A stretch of 64,000 nt of DNA. It comes from Mytilus trossulus (taxonomy: Eukaryota > Mollusca > Bivalvia > Mytilida > Mytilidae). The DNA is taken from positions 22,560,886-22,624,885 of the forward strand of contig NC_086374.1 in the NCBI RefSeq assembly GCF_036588685.1. The letters are read 5' to 3'. Shown here piece by piece: positions 20,860 through 34,300 of this stretch. The notes under the pieces were generated by a model. That model ran no database searches, was not told the DNA's origin, and saw only the letters and a program-made list of their open reading frames with translations. Position 1 is the first letter of the stretch, and each line of letters starts with the position of its first letter. Both the position numbers and the translations under genes were made by a program.

Positions 20860-23560
20860 TGCAACGTTTCACCCTATGACATAATGAACAATTATTTTAC
20901 GTTTATGAACAATTATTTTACTTTTATGAACACTAATTTTACTTTCATAAACAATCATTTTGCTTTTATGAACAATTATTTTAATTTTATAAACTTTTTT
21001 AGAACATATATTTTAGGAACAATTATCTTACTTTTAGAACAACTATTTTAATTTATGAACATACATTTTACTTTAATTAAAAAATATTTTACTCCGTTTT
21101 ATGATCAATTATTTTAATTTTATTAACTATTTTAGAACATATATTTTATGAACAATTATCTTACTTTTAGGAACAACTGTTTTAATGTATGATAATAAAT
21201 TTTACTTTTATGAACATTTTTTTTACTTTTATGAACACATTTTTTGTTTAGTTAACGCATCAATGTAAATATAACGGAATTTGATGAGACTTTCATCAAA
21301 GTGAAAGGGTTAGCGCTATAAAACCAGGTTTAAACCACCATTTTCTACATTTGAAAATGCCTGTACCAAGTCAGGAATATGACAGTTCTTGTCCATTCGC
21401 TTTTGATGCTTTTTATTATTTGATTTTGCCATGTGTTAATGAATTTTCCGAATTGATTTTCCTCTAAAATCAGTATTTTTTGTGATTTTACTTTTTACAT
21501 TTATGAACAATTATTTTACTTTTATGAACAATCATTGTACTTAAATGAACAAATATTTTACTCAGTTTTATGAACAATTATTTTAATTTTATAAACTTTT
21601 TTAGAACATATATTTTAGGAACAATTGTCTTACTTTTAGAACAACTATTTTAATTTATGAACATACATTTTACTTTAATTAAAAAATATTTTACTCCGTT
21701 TTATGATCAATTATTTTAATTTTATTAACTATTTTAGAACATATGTTTTATGAACAATTATCTTACTTTTAGGAACAACTGTTTTAATGTATGATAATAA
21801 ATTTTACTTTTATGAACATTTTTTTTACTTTTATGAACACATTTTTTGTTTAGTTAACGCATCAATGTAAATATAACGGAATTTGATGAGACTTTCATCA
21901 AAGTGAAAGGGTTAGCGCTATAAAACCAGGTTTAAACCACCATTTTCTACATTTGAAAATGCCTGTACCAAGTCAGGAATATGACAGTTCTTGTCCATTC
22001 GGTTTTGATGCTTTTTATTATTTGATTTTGCCATGTGTTAATGAACTTTCCGAATTGATTTTCCTCTAAAATCAGTATTTTTTGTGATTTTACTTTTTAC
22101 ATTTATGAACAATTATTTTACTTTTATGAACAATCATTGTACTTAAATGAACAAATATTTTACTCAGTTTTATGAACAATTATTTTAATTTTATAAACTT
22201 TTTTAGAACATATATTTTAGGAACAATTGTCTTACTTTTAGAACAACTATTTTAATTTATGAACATACATTTTACTTTAATTAAAAAATATTTTACTCCG
22301 TTTTATGATCAATTATTTTAATTTTATTAACTATTTTAGAACATATATTTTATGAACAATTATCTTACTTTGAGGAACAACTGTTTTAATGTATGATAAT
22401 ATATTTTACTTTTATGAACAATCATTTTACTTTTATGAACACATTGTTTGTTTAGTTAACGCATCAATGTAAATATAACGGAATTTGATGAGACTTTCAT
22501 CAAAGTGAAAGGGTTAGCGCTATAAAACCAGGTTTAAACCACCATTTTCTACATTTGAAAATGCCTGTACCAAGTCAGGAATATGACAGTTCTTGTCCAT
22601 TCGCTTTTGATGCTTTTTATTATTTGATTTTGCCATGTGATTATGGACTTTCCGAGCCCCCAAGGGTGACTGGGGTATAGAAATATGGTCACTTGGTCTT
22701 CTCCCGACCGGCAGTAAAACGCTTGCCGAAGTGGGTCGTCCGTTTGGCTGTGCGGGATGTATCCAGTTCGCAGTCACGTCCGGTCAGAAGGGGGACGTTA
22801 AATCCGATGTCTCGTGTAAGGAGAGTGCCACGCTTTTTGCACGTTAAGAACCCTTGCAACAACTCTTGGAGGGGTCCGTAGGTGGCCTGTTGCAAGGCAA
22901 AATTTCTGTCCCTATCCAATAAACCCTCCTTTTCCGGTGGCAGTCAAAATTCCCCCGACCATCATCCCAGATGGCCTCTATTGTACAACCTACCTATTGT
23001 ATTTATTGTGAACTTGTTCTCGTCCTGAATATGCATGAAATATTTGCCACTGGACGTTAAGCAACCAACAATCAATCAATCAATGGACTTTCCGAATTGA
23101 TTTACCTCTAAAATCAGTATTTTTGTGATTTTACTTTTTACATTTATGAACAATTATTTTACTTTTATGAACAATCATTGTACTTTAATGAACAAATATT
23201 TTACTCAGTTTTATGAACAATTATTTAATTTTTTAAACATTTTTAGAACATATATTTTATGAACAATTATCTTACTTTCAGAACAATTATTTAAATTTAT
23301 GAACATATATTTTACTTGTTTGAACAATTATTTTAATTTTATAAACTTTTTTAGAACAGTTTTATGAACAATTATTTTAAATTTATAAACGTTTTTAGAA
23401 CATACATTTTATGAACAATTATCTTGCTTTTATGAACAATTATTTTAATTTATGAACTTATATATTACTTAACATATATTTTTTATGATCAATTACTTGT
23501 TTTTATTAACATACAATGTATATACATTTTAAGAACAAATATTTGTTTTATGAACAATAA
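20860..23560. repeat. 602-bp tandem satellite, three near-identical units plus a partial fourth
   Basis: The marker gtttagttaacgcatcaatg occurs at 21246, 21848 and 22450, exactly 602 bp apart. Each unit joins an R3 segment (atgcctgtaccaagtcagga, ttttgccatgtg) to a cluster of short units reading tttatgaacaattattttac. The fourth unit, from 23083 on, lacks the R3 part. Units two and three differ by only a few bases, suggesting recent amplification. The array is interrupted at 22656-23082 by a SINE-like insert. Confidence 0.85.
22656..23082 (+). mobile_element. SINE-like retroposon insert with 13-bp target-site duplication
   Basis: The insert is flanked by direct copies of atggactttccga (22643-22655 and 23083-23095). 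It begins gcccccaagggtgactgggg and ends with a simple tail, caatcaatcaatca. The 3' part, atttgccactggacgttaag, is one I recognise as a recurrent mollusc retroposon end. Removing the insert plus one target copy restores the 602-bp unit exactly. It is GC-richer than its surroundings. Reading frames across it are not genes. Confidence 0.8.
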
Positions 23561-23979
23561 TTTATATTTTATGCATATAACTGTATGAAGACATATTTAT
23601 TCTTTTGTTAATATTTCATCATTTGACAAACAATACTTACCAGTCCAAGATATTCTTTTTCAAAATAAATGGATGTGTAAGAACCGAAACAGTTTAAAAG
23701 ATATAGTTTTGACTAAAGAGGACTTAAAAATAGTCAAATCCAACTAAAATCAACTTTGCCGAAAGGAGTTGAAATCTTACTTGTTTTACAATTTAAGTAG
23801 AAAATTTATTTACAGACAATTTTAGAAATTTTGTTATGTTTCATGTTATAATCAAAGTACTTACTACTGAGCTAAGGATACCCTCAGCGACTGTTAGTCA
23901 CCAAACGGAGGTATATAACAAGTGCTGTAAAAAAGTGAAAACAAAAAGTTATTATGCTATTCGTCTGAAAAGGGGCAAT

Positions 23980-24835
23980 AGTCCACTCAAACTAAGATTT
24001 AACCTCAAACTAATTGCAGCAGACAATGTTTTAGTTCTAATCTATAGCATAATGCCCTTTATATGCACAGAAAAAAGTCCCATAAAATCTAAAAATCAGC
24101 ATTTTTAATTTCCTATGGAAATTAATATTAGAAGGTGAGATAACTCTTGCAAAAATGAGTCTTTTTTGGTGAGTTGTTGGTTGTTTTTCTTGAAATTTAT
24201 GTAAAGTATGATAATTTGATGGGGTTATAAGTTTGTATTTGACTAAATTATATAAACTCCTGCTCATGAAATGTACAAAATTGAAGTGTTATGGGTTTTT
24301 CTTTTTGTGCATTTTTCATTAAAGAAATTACAAATTTGAAGCTTTGTCAGCATTTTGAAAAACTTACTTATCTAAAGAAATTTTAAACCACAAAAAGAAG
24401 AATACATGCTTATTTATTGTTTTATTAAATTTGAGATTCTTTACCTTGTCATGTTGAAAAAAATCAATAAATGGTCAAATAATGAATTACGAAATCTAGA
24501 TTATAGCTTGATAATATATATAATAAAAACACCTGTAGAGGTGTTTGTTATACTCTAAAGACTGCTATAAAATCAAGAATCAATACGTTCTGATGAATGG
24601 GAGCGGTAAAGTTATATTTTTGTATAATTTTTTATTGATATTTTTGCCTTTTTTGCAAGAGTTATCTCCCTTTTCAAAGCAAATCTCCAGAGGAATTTTA
24701 AATGGTGATTTTTTAGTGTTCCTCAAGTTAGATTTTATGGGACTTTTTTCTGTGTATATCTGGGATATACTGCTAAAGATTAAAACTTTAAAATCTTCTG
24801 TTGCAATTACTTTTATGTGAGGGTCAAATTTATGC
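23980..24835. mobile_element. Fold-back element with arms of about 160 bp
   Basis: The left arm (about 23999-24156, with gcacagaaaaaagtcccata and gagataactcttgcaaaa) is the imperfect reverse complement of the right arm (about 24650-24815, with ttttgcaagagttatctccc and tatgggacttttttctgtgt). About 500 bp of AT-rich spacer without coding content lies between them. Confidence 0.65.
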
Positions 24836-25311
24836 TAGATTGACATCAACAAATTAGATGTAAGTAAAACACAGACTTAAACAGACTAAAACAAGCAAAC
24901 TTGAAATAAAAAGGAACAAATATAAATTCCATGTCCTTAGTTCTAAAAGAATACCTTATGGAACAATAATACTGCAAGGTTATGAAATTGTCGAAAATAT
25001 TGCAAGTTGTATTGTATTGTTAAGACGGTTATACCTTTAAGTTCAAGTAGGTTACACACACACACTTCCTTATACTACCGTTATGAGTGAAATTTGTTTT
25101 AAATAAATTTGTTTCGTCATCATTCCTATATATTCAACCTTGTGATCACATGATATTTCATGATGTTATGAAATAGATGTATGATTCATGAGTGATATAC
25201 AATACTAATCACACTGATTAAACAACTGAATGATATGAATATGATATAAAACTAAAGAATAACTCATTCATAACAATATTTCATTAATTAAACAGGATAA
25301 TATATTTCAAT
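24836..25311. other. Upstream region of acyltransferase gene A
   Basis: No gene. A TATAAAA-like sequence is at 25245-25251, about 60 bp before the ATG, and could be a TATA box, though AT-rich chance matches are common here. A short (CA)n run is near 25056-25065. Confidence 0.35.
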
Positions 25312-28300
25312 ATGTTTCTATTATTTATGTTAGCATTCTCTGCCGTATGGATGCCAATAGAAGCATTAAATGACAATAAAGGATATATGTCACTAATGCA
25401 TGATGTACAAAACTTACATAAGTTAAACGGTTTTATCAATAAAAACCCTAATACACTTTCTAAAATAACAGACTTACTTGCTGTAAGCACAAATCTTAGA
25501 AATCTTATCAGCGAGCAAAATCCTTTTCGATCTCTCGAAAGTTTCCCTTTAGAAAACGTAACATCTGATGTGACTACAGACACAGAATCTCTGGCTTCGA
25601 CCACACCACCTCCATCGCTACCCGTGTCCAACATATGCATCAATCATGTCAAAGGTATTATCCAAGGATTGGCCGACAAACAGCAATGGGCATTAAGAAG
25701 TAAGTAGTTATAACTAATTAAAAAAAAAACCTTTTTAATTCTTAAATAACTGCAGTTCTTTTTTCACCAGTTGATTATTTGTGCAAGATTTAAATAAGAT
25801 ATATACAAAAAAGCTTTGATTCAATCTAAAAGATATTTTCTCTGAGTGAGAACATAATTTACTTGGCGGACATAATATGTGATATATAAACCAATCTTTC
25901 AAATCGACGTTTTCATTTGATTTTTTTGTTGCTTTGTTATTTGTTAACAGAAGTCCATACAATTAATGTCCTTAGTACCCGGAAAGAACATATATGTCTA
26001 GTTGCCGGCAACCACCGGAACTTTAAATCTAGAGACATACCCGTTTATTTAGCCCGTAAGTTCCAATGTATGATAGAAGTTCAAATATTGGTATGTATTT
26101 CAGCAAGGTCTCATCTACTCTGTTACACCTTTTACACTTTCGAAACGTTTCAAGGGCCAAATTTGATAAGAATTTTCAACAGTAAGATAAGATGATGTTT
26201 TCTGTCTAACGCTCATAAGAAGAATATGTTACCACTTTTCAGCAACATTTACCGTTTATATACATCTGTAAAGTAGATATATTTCTAAAAAAAAACAAGG
26301 TTTACACTACTGGACAAAAATAAATTTGTTATTAAAAATATTTAGGTGAGATACGCATTCTAACAAACAGTTCTCCCCCCCCCCCCCCAATGTCAACGAC
26401 CTAGTCAAACTTATAATCGGGTTTGTACTAAAATGAGTAACACGAAGGATGCTACATTTGGAGCAGGATCTCATTACTCTGTCGAAGAAACCTAAACAGT
26501 CTGTCAAGATGTTCTCAACTGACAAAACTTGATGTTTTTCTTTCGATAATGCACAGAAGCGATTTGAGGTCACTCCTTTAAAGAAAATCTTGAAGTTATT
26601 TTCTCAATACAAGTATTTTATTTAGATCAGTCTAATGTCCACTCCCACTATCAAATATGACGTGATGATTTGTGAATAAACAAACTATCTGATATTATAT
26701 ATCCTAATGATAAAGTGAGGTGATGTTGAGTTCATGATGTACTCACAAGTGCCCTCTGTTTAACTATATTACGGAGACTTATACTGTGGTTAAAGCGAAA
26801 AGCGAAAAGCGAACAAAATATAAACAGAATGTTACCCATTATGTTTGGTTTCATTGATATTAATTTCATTCTGCCTTAATATTAGGTTGAATCAAATACT
26901 TTAGTAAGTAGATAATTTATCTGGCAAGTTATTGACGATAGACTGAATCACCTGGCGAAAGAAGGTGCGCATACAAATCTGATAGTATGTGCAAATAGTC
27001 AATATTAACTTATGAACTTTCACAAAATTATGCACACGAAATGACACTATATATTATACTTTAGATATCAATTAGGATAAAGTTTATATATCTTTGATTC
27101 TAAAGAAAATTTATTGGTACGTACATGAATCTATACACTAGGGTTAGTGTATATGTTAAGTATGATATAACTTGCGTCGAGTGACCACGACATTGAAAGG
27201 ATGAATGTATGTGCTTAATTAATAATAAAAGCCTTCAAACAATTAGAAATACAGGCTGGAATTTAATATTTTCTCGTTTTGTTATCAAATTTATTGAAGA
27301 AACACTAATCCATGTTTACCTATGTTTACAGTGATTGATGCTGCAGGGAAACCACCGGCCGATATACTCGGAGGAGGACTTATATGGCTCGGGGATTATG
27401 ATGAATGTCTTTCAATCCAAGATGCGACTGTCAGTATTAACACAACATCATACAGTATCAGTGGACAGTACTGTATAGCCAGTCTACCGTTAAAAATCCC
27501 ACCAACCATGTTTTCTTCGGTAAGTACTTAAGGTATTTTGACCAGTTTATCGTTACAAAAAATTCAACCAACCATGTTGTCCCCTGTAAGTACTCAAGGT
27601 CTGTATAGCCAGTCTGCTGTTAAAACGAATTCAACTTTCCATATTTTCTTCGTAAGTACTGTCACTTCGATCTCAATGTTCAAAATATGTAATTGTATCT
27701 TATAAAATTATTGCGTGTGTTGAATTACTTTCTATATATAAAACAAAACAGAGATGAAAGAAAATCGAAACGAAAACGACCCAACAATGCATGGCAATAA
27801 CGAAAAACTATCAAGTAACAAACAACTGTATATGAAACAAAACGTACAAAATCACCGACCCCAAATACCAAATGTTTACGTGCCTTTTTGTTTAACTTTC
27901 AGGTTCCCTCAGTTAGCGTTGGGTTGTGTTTACCTGATAGCTGTTCAGATACTGATGCCAGCAATTTGATCAACTCGGGTAGGTAAAAAATACAAGCAAT
28001 TCATACTGACATGTATTTATGGAACAATCATCAACTTGAAATTTTTCTATCAAATAGCGAAATAAAACAGCATTTAACCAAAATAGAATATTAATAGATA
28101 AAATGAAGAAAAAATAAATAGGAATAAAAACTATAATAATGATCGTTGCGATAAATTGATGAAGTACGATATGTGCATATGTGCATTCATTCTGATATCG
28201 TTTGATATAAAAAATACCAGAATAAAATAATAATATAATGAATATGTATGTATAACGAGAGTATATTGTGTTATAGCAGAAAGGAATTGTTGAGTTAACT

Positions 28301-31300
28301 TATATTTTGCCATTTACACTTTCAGTTATAAGCTTTGTATCCAACAGTTCTACACAAGCAGTTGTCAGTTGTAAACATCCAAACAAATCATATGATACCA
28401 GAGCAATAATTGTGCTGTAAGTACGAAACAATGAACTAGAATTAAAATAATTGTGCTGTAAGTACGAAACAATGAACTAGAAATTTAAAGTTACTTGCAC
28501 TAAAAAGATAAAGATAAAGGCGTCATTTGCAATAAGCATATTTAAATTACAACATTGTCATGTGTAAGCAAGGTGAAATTCATAATGGTATGATAATGTA
28601 TAGTTATATTAATAAAACTACAGCCTTCACAATGATCCCAACGAACAAAACAAGAACTTATCAATTAAAAGACATTTAAAGGTCAGTGCAGTATCTCAAT
28701 AACACAAAATGACAAGCTACCAAAGAACAAATTATAAAAATCACTTATAAAAACGCCAAAGACACAATGAACCGATAAAAGAATACTTGCATTTATTTAT
28801 TTAGTGTAAATATTTCTTTTTTTTTGCTTTTATTGTTTTGCCTCCGTTACCTCCACTCTTAACTCTTAACATTGGTTTTTTTTTCAATTCAAAATATACT
28901 TATATGAAATACTATCCCCAAACATATTGCAATATGGCAAGTTTACATTAATAGTTATTTGACTTTTTTAATTGAGTTTAAAAATGAAAAGTCTAATACT
29001 TATATTGTTCTGATTTATTTGAAATGTCTGATACGTATATCATGTAAAACAATATATTTTCAGTGCAGTCATAGCCTGTTTTATTGTGATCATGGTTGCT
29101 GGAACAATTTACGATGTAATAATAGTTCAGCTACCAAAGTGGCAAAGACAAGCGATGCTTTCTGAACTCAATGGTGATTTGGTTGTTGAGGCCAGTGAAA
29201 AAGCACCACTGATAGGACAAAATAAACAGATTATTGTCGAAGAAACTTCGGATCCAGGTTAGTTTGGGAAAAACAATCATTAAACCTTACTGCATAGACA
29301 ACTTGTGCTATGCAAGTAAATATATTGTGTTATTAAACTTGTAATGACATATTTATTCATTGTACTAGATACAATTACAAAAATTACTGTGGTCATCTTA
29401 ATAATGACTTTAAAATATCCATGACTGAGAAAAACCCCGTTTCATCAAAATGAAAAGACAATTCAAGGGGTTGACTTCACAAAAATGACCTAAATAACTT
29501 AGCCTATCTCAGAATTGGCCAATGTCAATCTCGGATTAATAGTAATTGACGAATTTAGATTATTTCTAAAGAAAATGAATGAAACTGATCTAGGTATACT
29601 TATATACCTATTATTAATAGAAAAGCACATAATATATGTGAGAAGATTTAAAAATAAAGCCTGTCTGATATTTCAATTTTTTCACCATGTGTATTTAACT
29701 CTAGTTGATGTGAACATTGAAAATGGAATAAAAAGGAAATTATAAAATACGGACTGACAAATACCATTGTACAATTTCTTATTTTCTTGATAAACTTGAG
29801 GGTTAAAAAGTGACGAATACGCACCCTTAAAATAACTTTAGAGATATAAAGAAGTATTCGCCCCTTATCTGCTCTTTGGTCGGCTTGTTGTCTCTTTGAC
29901 ATGTTCCTCATTTTCATTCCCAATTTGATCACATAGTTTTACTTCACCCTGACAACCACCCAGCTTTTAGCGTTAAAAGTCCAATAGTATTTAGCAAACT
30001 GTAGCAGAACCCTTTAAATGTATATACACTACAGTTTATCCAATGTAGGGTACACTATATAAATATGTATATATACATATATATTAAAGTATATAAGCAA
30101 TTTTTTGATTGAATTGGTTTATATCATAAATATTCGACAATCATTTTGGTTATTGGTTTGACAACTGTATGTTCTTTGTAGGTATTTTCGGGAAAATAAT
30201 ATTAGCGTTTTCCATATACACGAACGGAGCTAAAATTCTGAATACAGATCAAAGTGCTGGATCATTGACAGCGATAAATGGTATTCGATTTCTATCGATG
30301 TCATGGGTAATTCTTGGTCACAGCTATGCTTTCGGGCTTCCATTAGATGGTAAGTTAAGACTCTATTTTTAAAGTATGTGCAACTTAAACCATCATAAGA
30401 AAATTAAATCAATGATTCGAAAACAAAAGACTCTCCATAAAGTCAATTTCAGCTTTAAGCAAAAGGTCATACTTTTGTGGATTTACGTCATACAATGCAA
30501 CAATTATACTAAATACTGGGAAATACATAATTTAATGACCACATCCTTGCCTTTGGTGATGTTGATAGTTGTCATATTGGCAATAATACCACATCTCCTC
30601 TCTAAAGGAGATAATATATTAAAAGATACCAACCAAATTTAGGGGATTCTCATTTAAGAAATTATTTGGAAATATCTTCATTCTGAAAGAAGGTTGACAC
30701 AATTATGATTTATATAAAGCATCTCTTAGATTTTAAACAAGTATGAAGCTTCTAATAAATAAAAACGACAAGTAAAAGTAAAACAGATAAAACTATGATA
30801 AAAAAGACAAAACAGAAAAGACAATCAACGGTGTATTGCTCAATGAATTAATATGATGTTCTATAAATTTTCTTCAACCAGGTACACTTGGGACTATATT
30901 TTGTAAAAACATGCCCACAATAAAAACTGTATAATAATGTTTAAACCGAAAGTCATAAAAAGTCATTAGATAAATGAAATGACACGGATATTTTTCTTTT
31001 TTCTCGGACACCTTTTTCTCCAATATTTCATGTTTATCATTTTTTTATTATATAGAATACTGTTAAAGTTCATTTAGAGTTATTTTCTTTTTACATAAAA
31101 GAATTCATAAATCTATGTTTTAGATAATGTGCTCACTTTCCTTCCTCGCATGCTGAACAGGGTAACTTTCATGGCTATTGCTAATGCCTTCGTCTCTGTG
31201 GACACATTTTTTACTCTCAGGTAATTAATTAAGTAAGAAATGACTGCATCTGTTACTATAAATGACTATAAATGGATATAAACGTTTTAATAAATCAAGT

Positions 31301-34300
31301 TTAAAAATTCAATCTGGTCATCTCACGTATGTTTCGTCATAATTTTGTTATTGGAAGGGAGAGCGTTTGCTATGCTGGATCTGATGTGACATTTTGTACT
31401 ATTTGAAGTCAATTAAATGTCAATATTCATTAAAATGATTACATAAACATAAGTTCGTAATAAATTTTCAAATCGGCTAAGCATGTTTTGCCATCCATCA
31501 CAATATATGTTAGACTCATGATAAGTTCAGTGACTTGCTGTATTTGGTGCATATTTGATGCAATAATGGATTGAAGGGTCAATTATTAACGTCCAGCAAT
31601 TATTACACTACCTGATATCAAATACTGTCGACCTTGCTGATGGAGCTTTAATTTATAATCATAATTTTTATATTTTACATTATGCCTTTTCAGCGGAATT
31701 TTGTTGACATATTTAATAATGAAAGAGTTGAAGAAAAATGACGGAAAGATGAACTGGGGAATGTTTTATTTCCATCGATTTTGGAGGTATAGCATCATTA
31801 TATTTTACATTACACAGTATCATTTTATGAGATAGTAGTACTTAAAAACACGAAATATTAATTCTGGAAAAATAGTCAATATAATCATACTAAAAAAATA
31901 GAATCGTCAAGTACTTTACCAAGAACATACCAAAACCTTATAGATAAACATAGACGTTAGATTATTTTCAGATAAAAAAATTATATGAAAAACCTACCAA
32001 TAGGCAACTTTTAAAGCTGCTTTATTGTCAGTTTAAATCATCATTGTAAAAGTGCAGTTTTTCTTATTATAATTAAGATAACATGCAACAGATAACGTTT
32101 GAAAATAGGTTGAAACAGATTATTTATTCAGAAGCCATTTTTGTAGTGTATCAATATTTTTTGTTTTGTTTTGATTCCTTGTAAAGATATCCCAGCATTT
32201 AAGAGTCAAAGAGGGACAGACAACATACGTAGTCAATTAAACTGTAGATAAAATGAAGTTTACAATATGATGGGGCCATGCAAGTTCACTTGATCATGTT
32301 CATGACAAGCGCATTGTTATATAAAGTATACTTTCATTTGCAGACTAACGCCACCCTATATGTTAATATTCATGGTATATATTGCACTGTTTCCATATAT
32401 CGGCAGTGGTCCTGTGTGGCCTGAGGATGGGCTTGAACCTCATTACTGTAAACACGGCTGGTATTATAATCTCTTCTATATCAACAACTTTGTTGATGAC
32501 CCAGACCAATCAGTAAGTTCTTTATGGCGACAACATGTTCTTATTCATATTTCGATATAATGTCATAGCATATATATTGTATATCAAGAAATATTGCACT
32601 AGGCCGTACTCATTTAGTATTAAAAACCTTATTTACATTGTGATAAGATAAGCCCGATTGTGTAGTCTCACTCATCAATTCACGAAAGTTTAAAACATTT
32701 CTTTTAATCTCAAAACCTGAGAAGAGAAGAGAAATAAAGCAATTCTGATAAAAAAAAAACACACTTTTACCAGAAGGTTTAAAAAAAAAAAGAAACAGGA
32801 GAGCCACTTAAACAAATACTGTTATTCTAGAATCTAATTATTCTACACAGTTTAAGCTTTACAATCTTATTCTAACCAGAATTTCGAATCAGTAGAAATG
32901 CATCTTAAACATTTATATATTTCAGTGCTTTGGATGGGCTTGGTATTTAGCTAATGACATGCAGTTCTTCGTTATCAGTCCCTTAATAATTCTACCTATG
33001 TTTCAGTAAGTATCTGAAGTATATCAAATCCATCCATGTATTGTTGTACTAAGAACTTTTGATTGATTTACAAGTATACTGGTCAATTGTTTTTATTGTG
33101 GTTTTGCTTTTAATGCCGATTTTTGTTGCTTATATTAGTATAACGTTTTTTTTGTTGTTGTTGTTTTTTGTTTATTTTATATTTCTGCTAAATAATATAT
33201 CAACAACAATGGCCATTCAAGTAAACCAGAAATGTGATTCACACTTTTTATAGACGTCTTCAAATCTGTTATGTGTCATGGTCTAAAAATCTAAATAATT
33301 ACAATCGAATTCGAAATTGTAGTAAAATGTGGCTTTCATAATTATTTGTATTTATCATTAGGGATTACATTTGATGAAAATGCACGTAATAGATGACAAG
33401 TCGTTATATAATGTACTGCTTTGAAGATATACATTCTTGCTATATTAAAACATAAATTGACAAATATATTGCTTCGGATTCTTCTATGAGTTTGTTTAAA
33501 ATGGTTTCGACAGTGTTGCAGTTTAAGGATTTTTGACTTTTAGTGAGAAATTTAGCTAGTAATAATTACATTAGATGTATGTTTCATTAGATTATAATAC
33601 GTTATTCCGAATGGCTAACTGCAAATCACGTGTTATTCCGTAAGCAATTTCATTACACAATAAAACTTATCATTCATAATGACACGAGGTCCAATAATAA
33701 AGTACACAGGTAAATTAATTAAAAACTTGATGGAAATCGTGTTTTCATGATCCTAGCTAAAACATGTAATTATAAATCATGAATGCTTCTTTTTGTAACT
33801 TCATAGGGTTGTGAAAGCGTTGACCGTGCGTCCATTTTTAGAATGAATGAAGTCATTCATACAAAATGTACTTCGGTCAACGCTTTTATACCCTAATAAA
33901 GTTACAAAAAGAAGCATTCAATTCTCAAATAAAACAATGTTTAATCCCTGACTTTTAAATAAAAATATTTAACAATCAAATTTTCACACTTTCCTCATAT
34001 TGGTTGAATATAATTCGGGCTTTTTAAATCTATGAAATTAATCTGTAAATCATAAGTTTTTGTATTATACTTTTTAGCTTCCATATTGCTGGGGTAATTG
34101 TAATTTTGGCTTTTCTATTGGGAACATGGACTGCCACCGGTATAATGACTACACATTGGGAAATACCTTTATCGGCATTTGACGGGTAAGTGTTTATTAC
34201 ATTATCCAAAGTTCTTAGAAACAGAAAGATTTATTGTAATTTCAGAACTATTGAATTATAATATTTGCTTGTTAAAAAAAATACATGTCAACTGTTATTT

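Noticed and set aside
22520-22919. Overlapping reading frames on both strands (up to about 85 codons)
   Set aside because: They lie across the satellite and the SINE-like insert, with no splice or start context; they are chance frames in GC-richer repeat DNA.
25284-25643. 119-codon minus-strand frame opposite exon 1 of gene A
   Set aside because: It is the antisense shadow of a well-supported signal-peptide exon.
26366-26388. C-rich homopolymer as a regulatory element
   Set aside because: A lone poly-C run in intron 1 of gene A with no supporting motif; simple sequence only.
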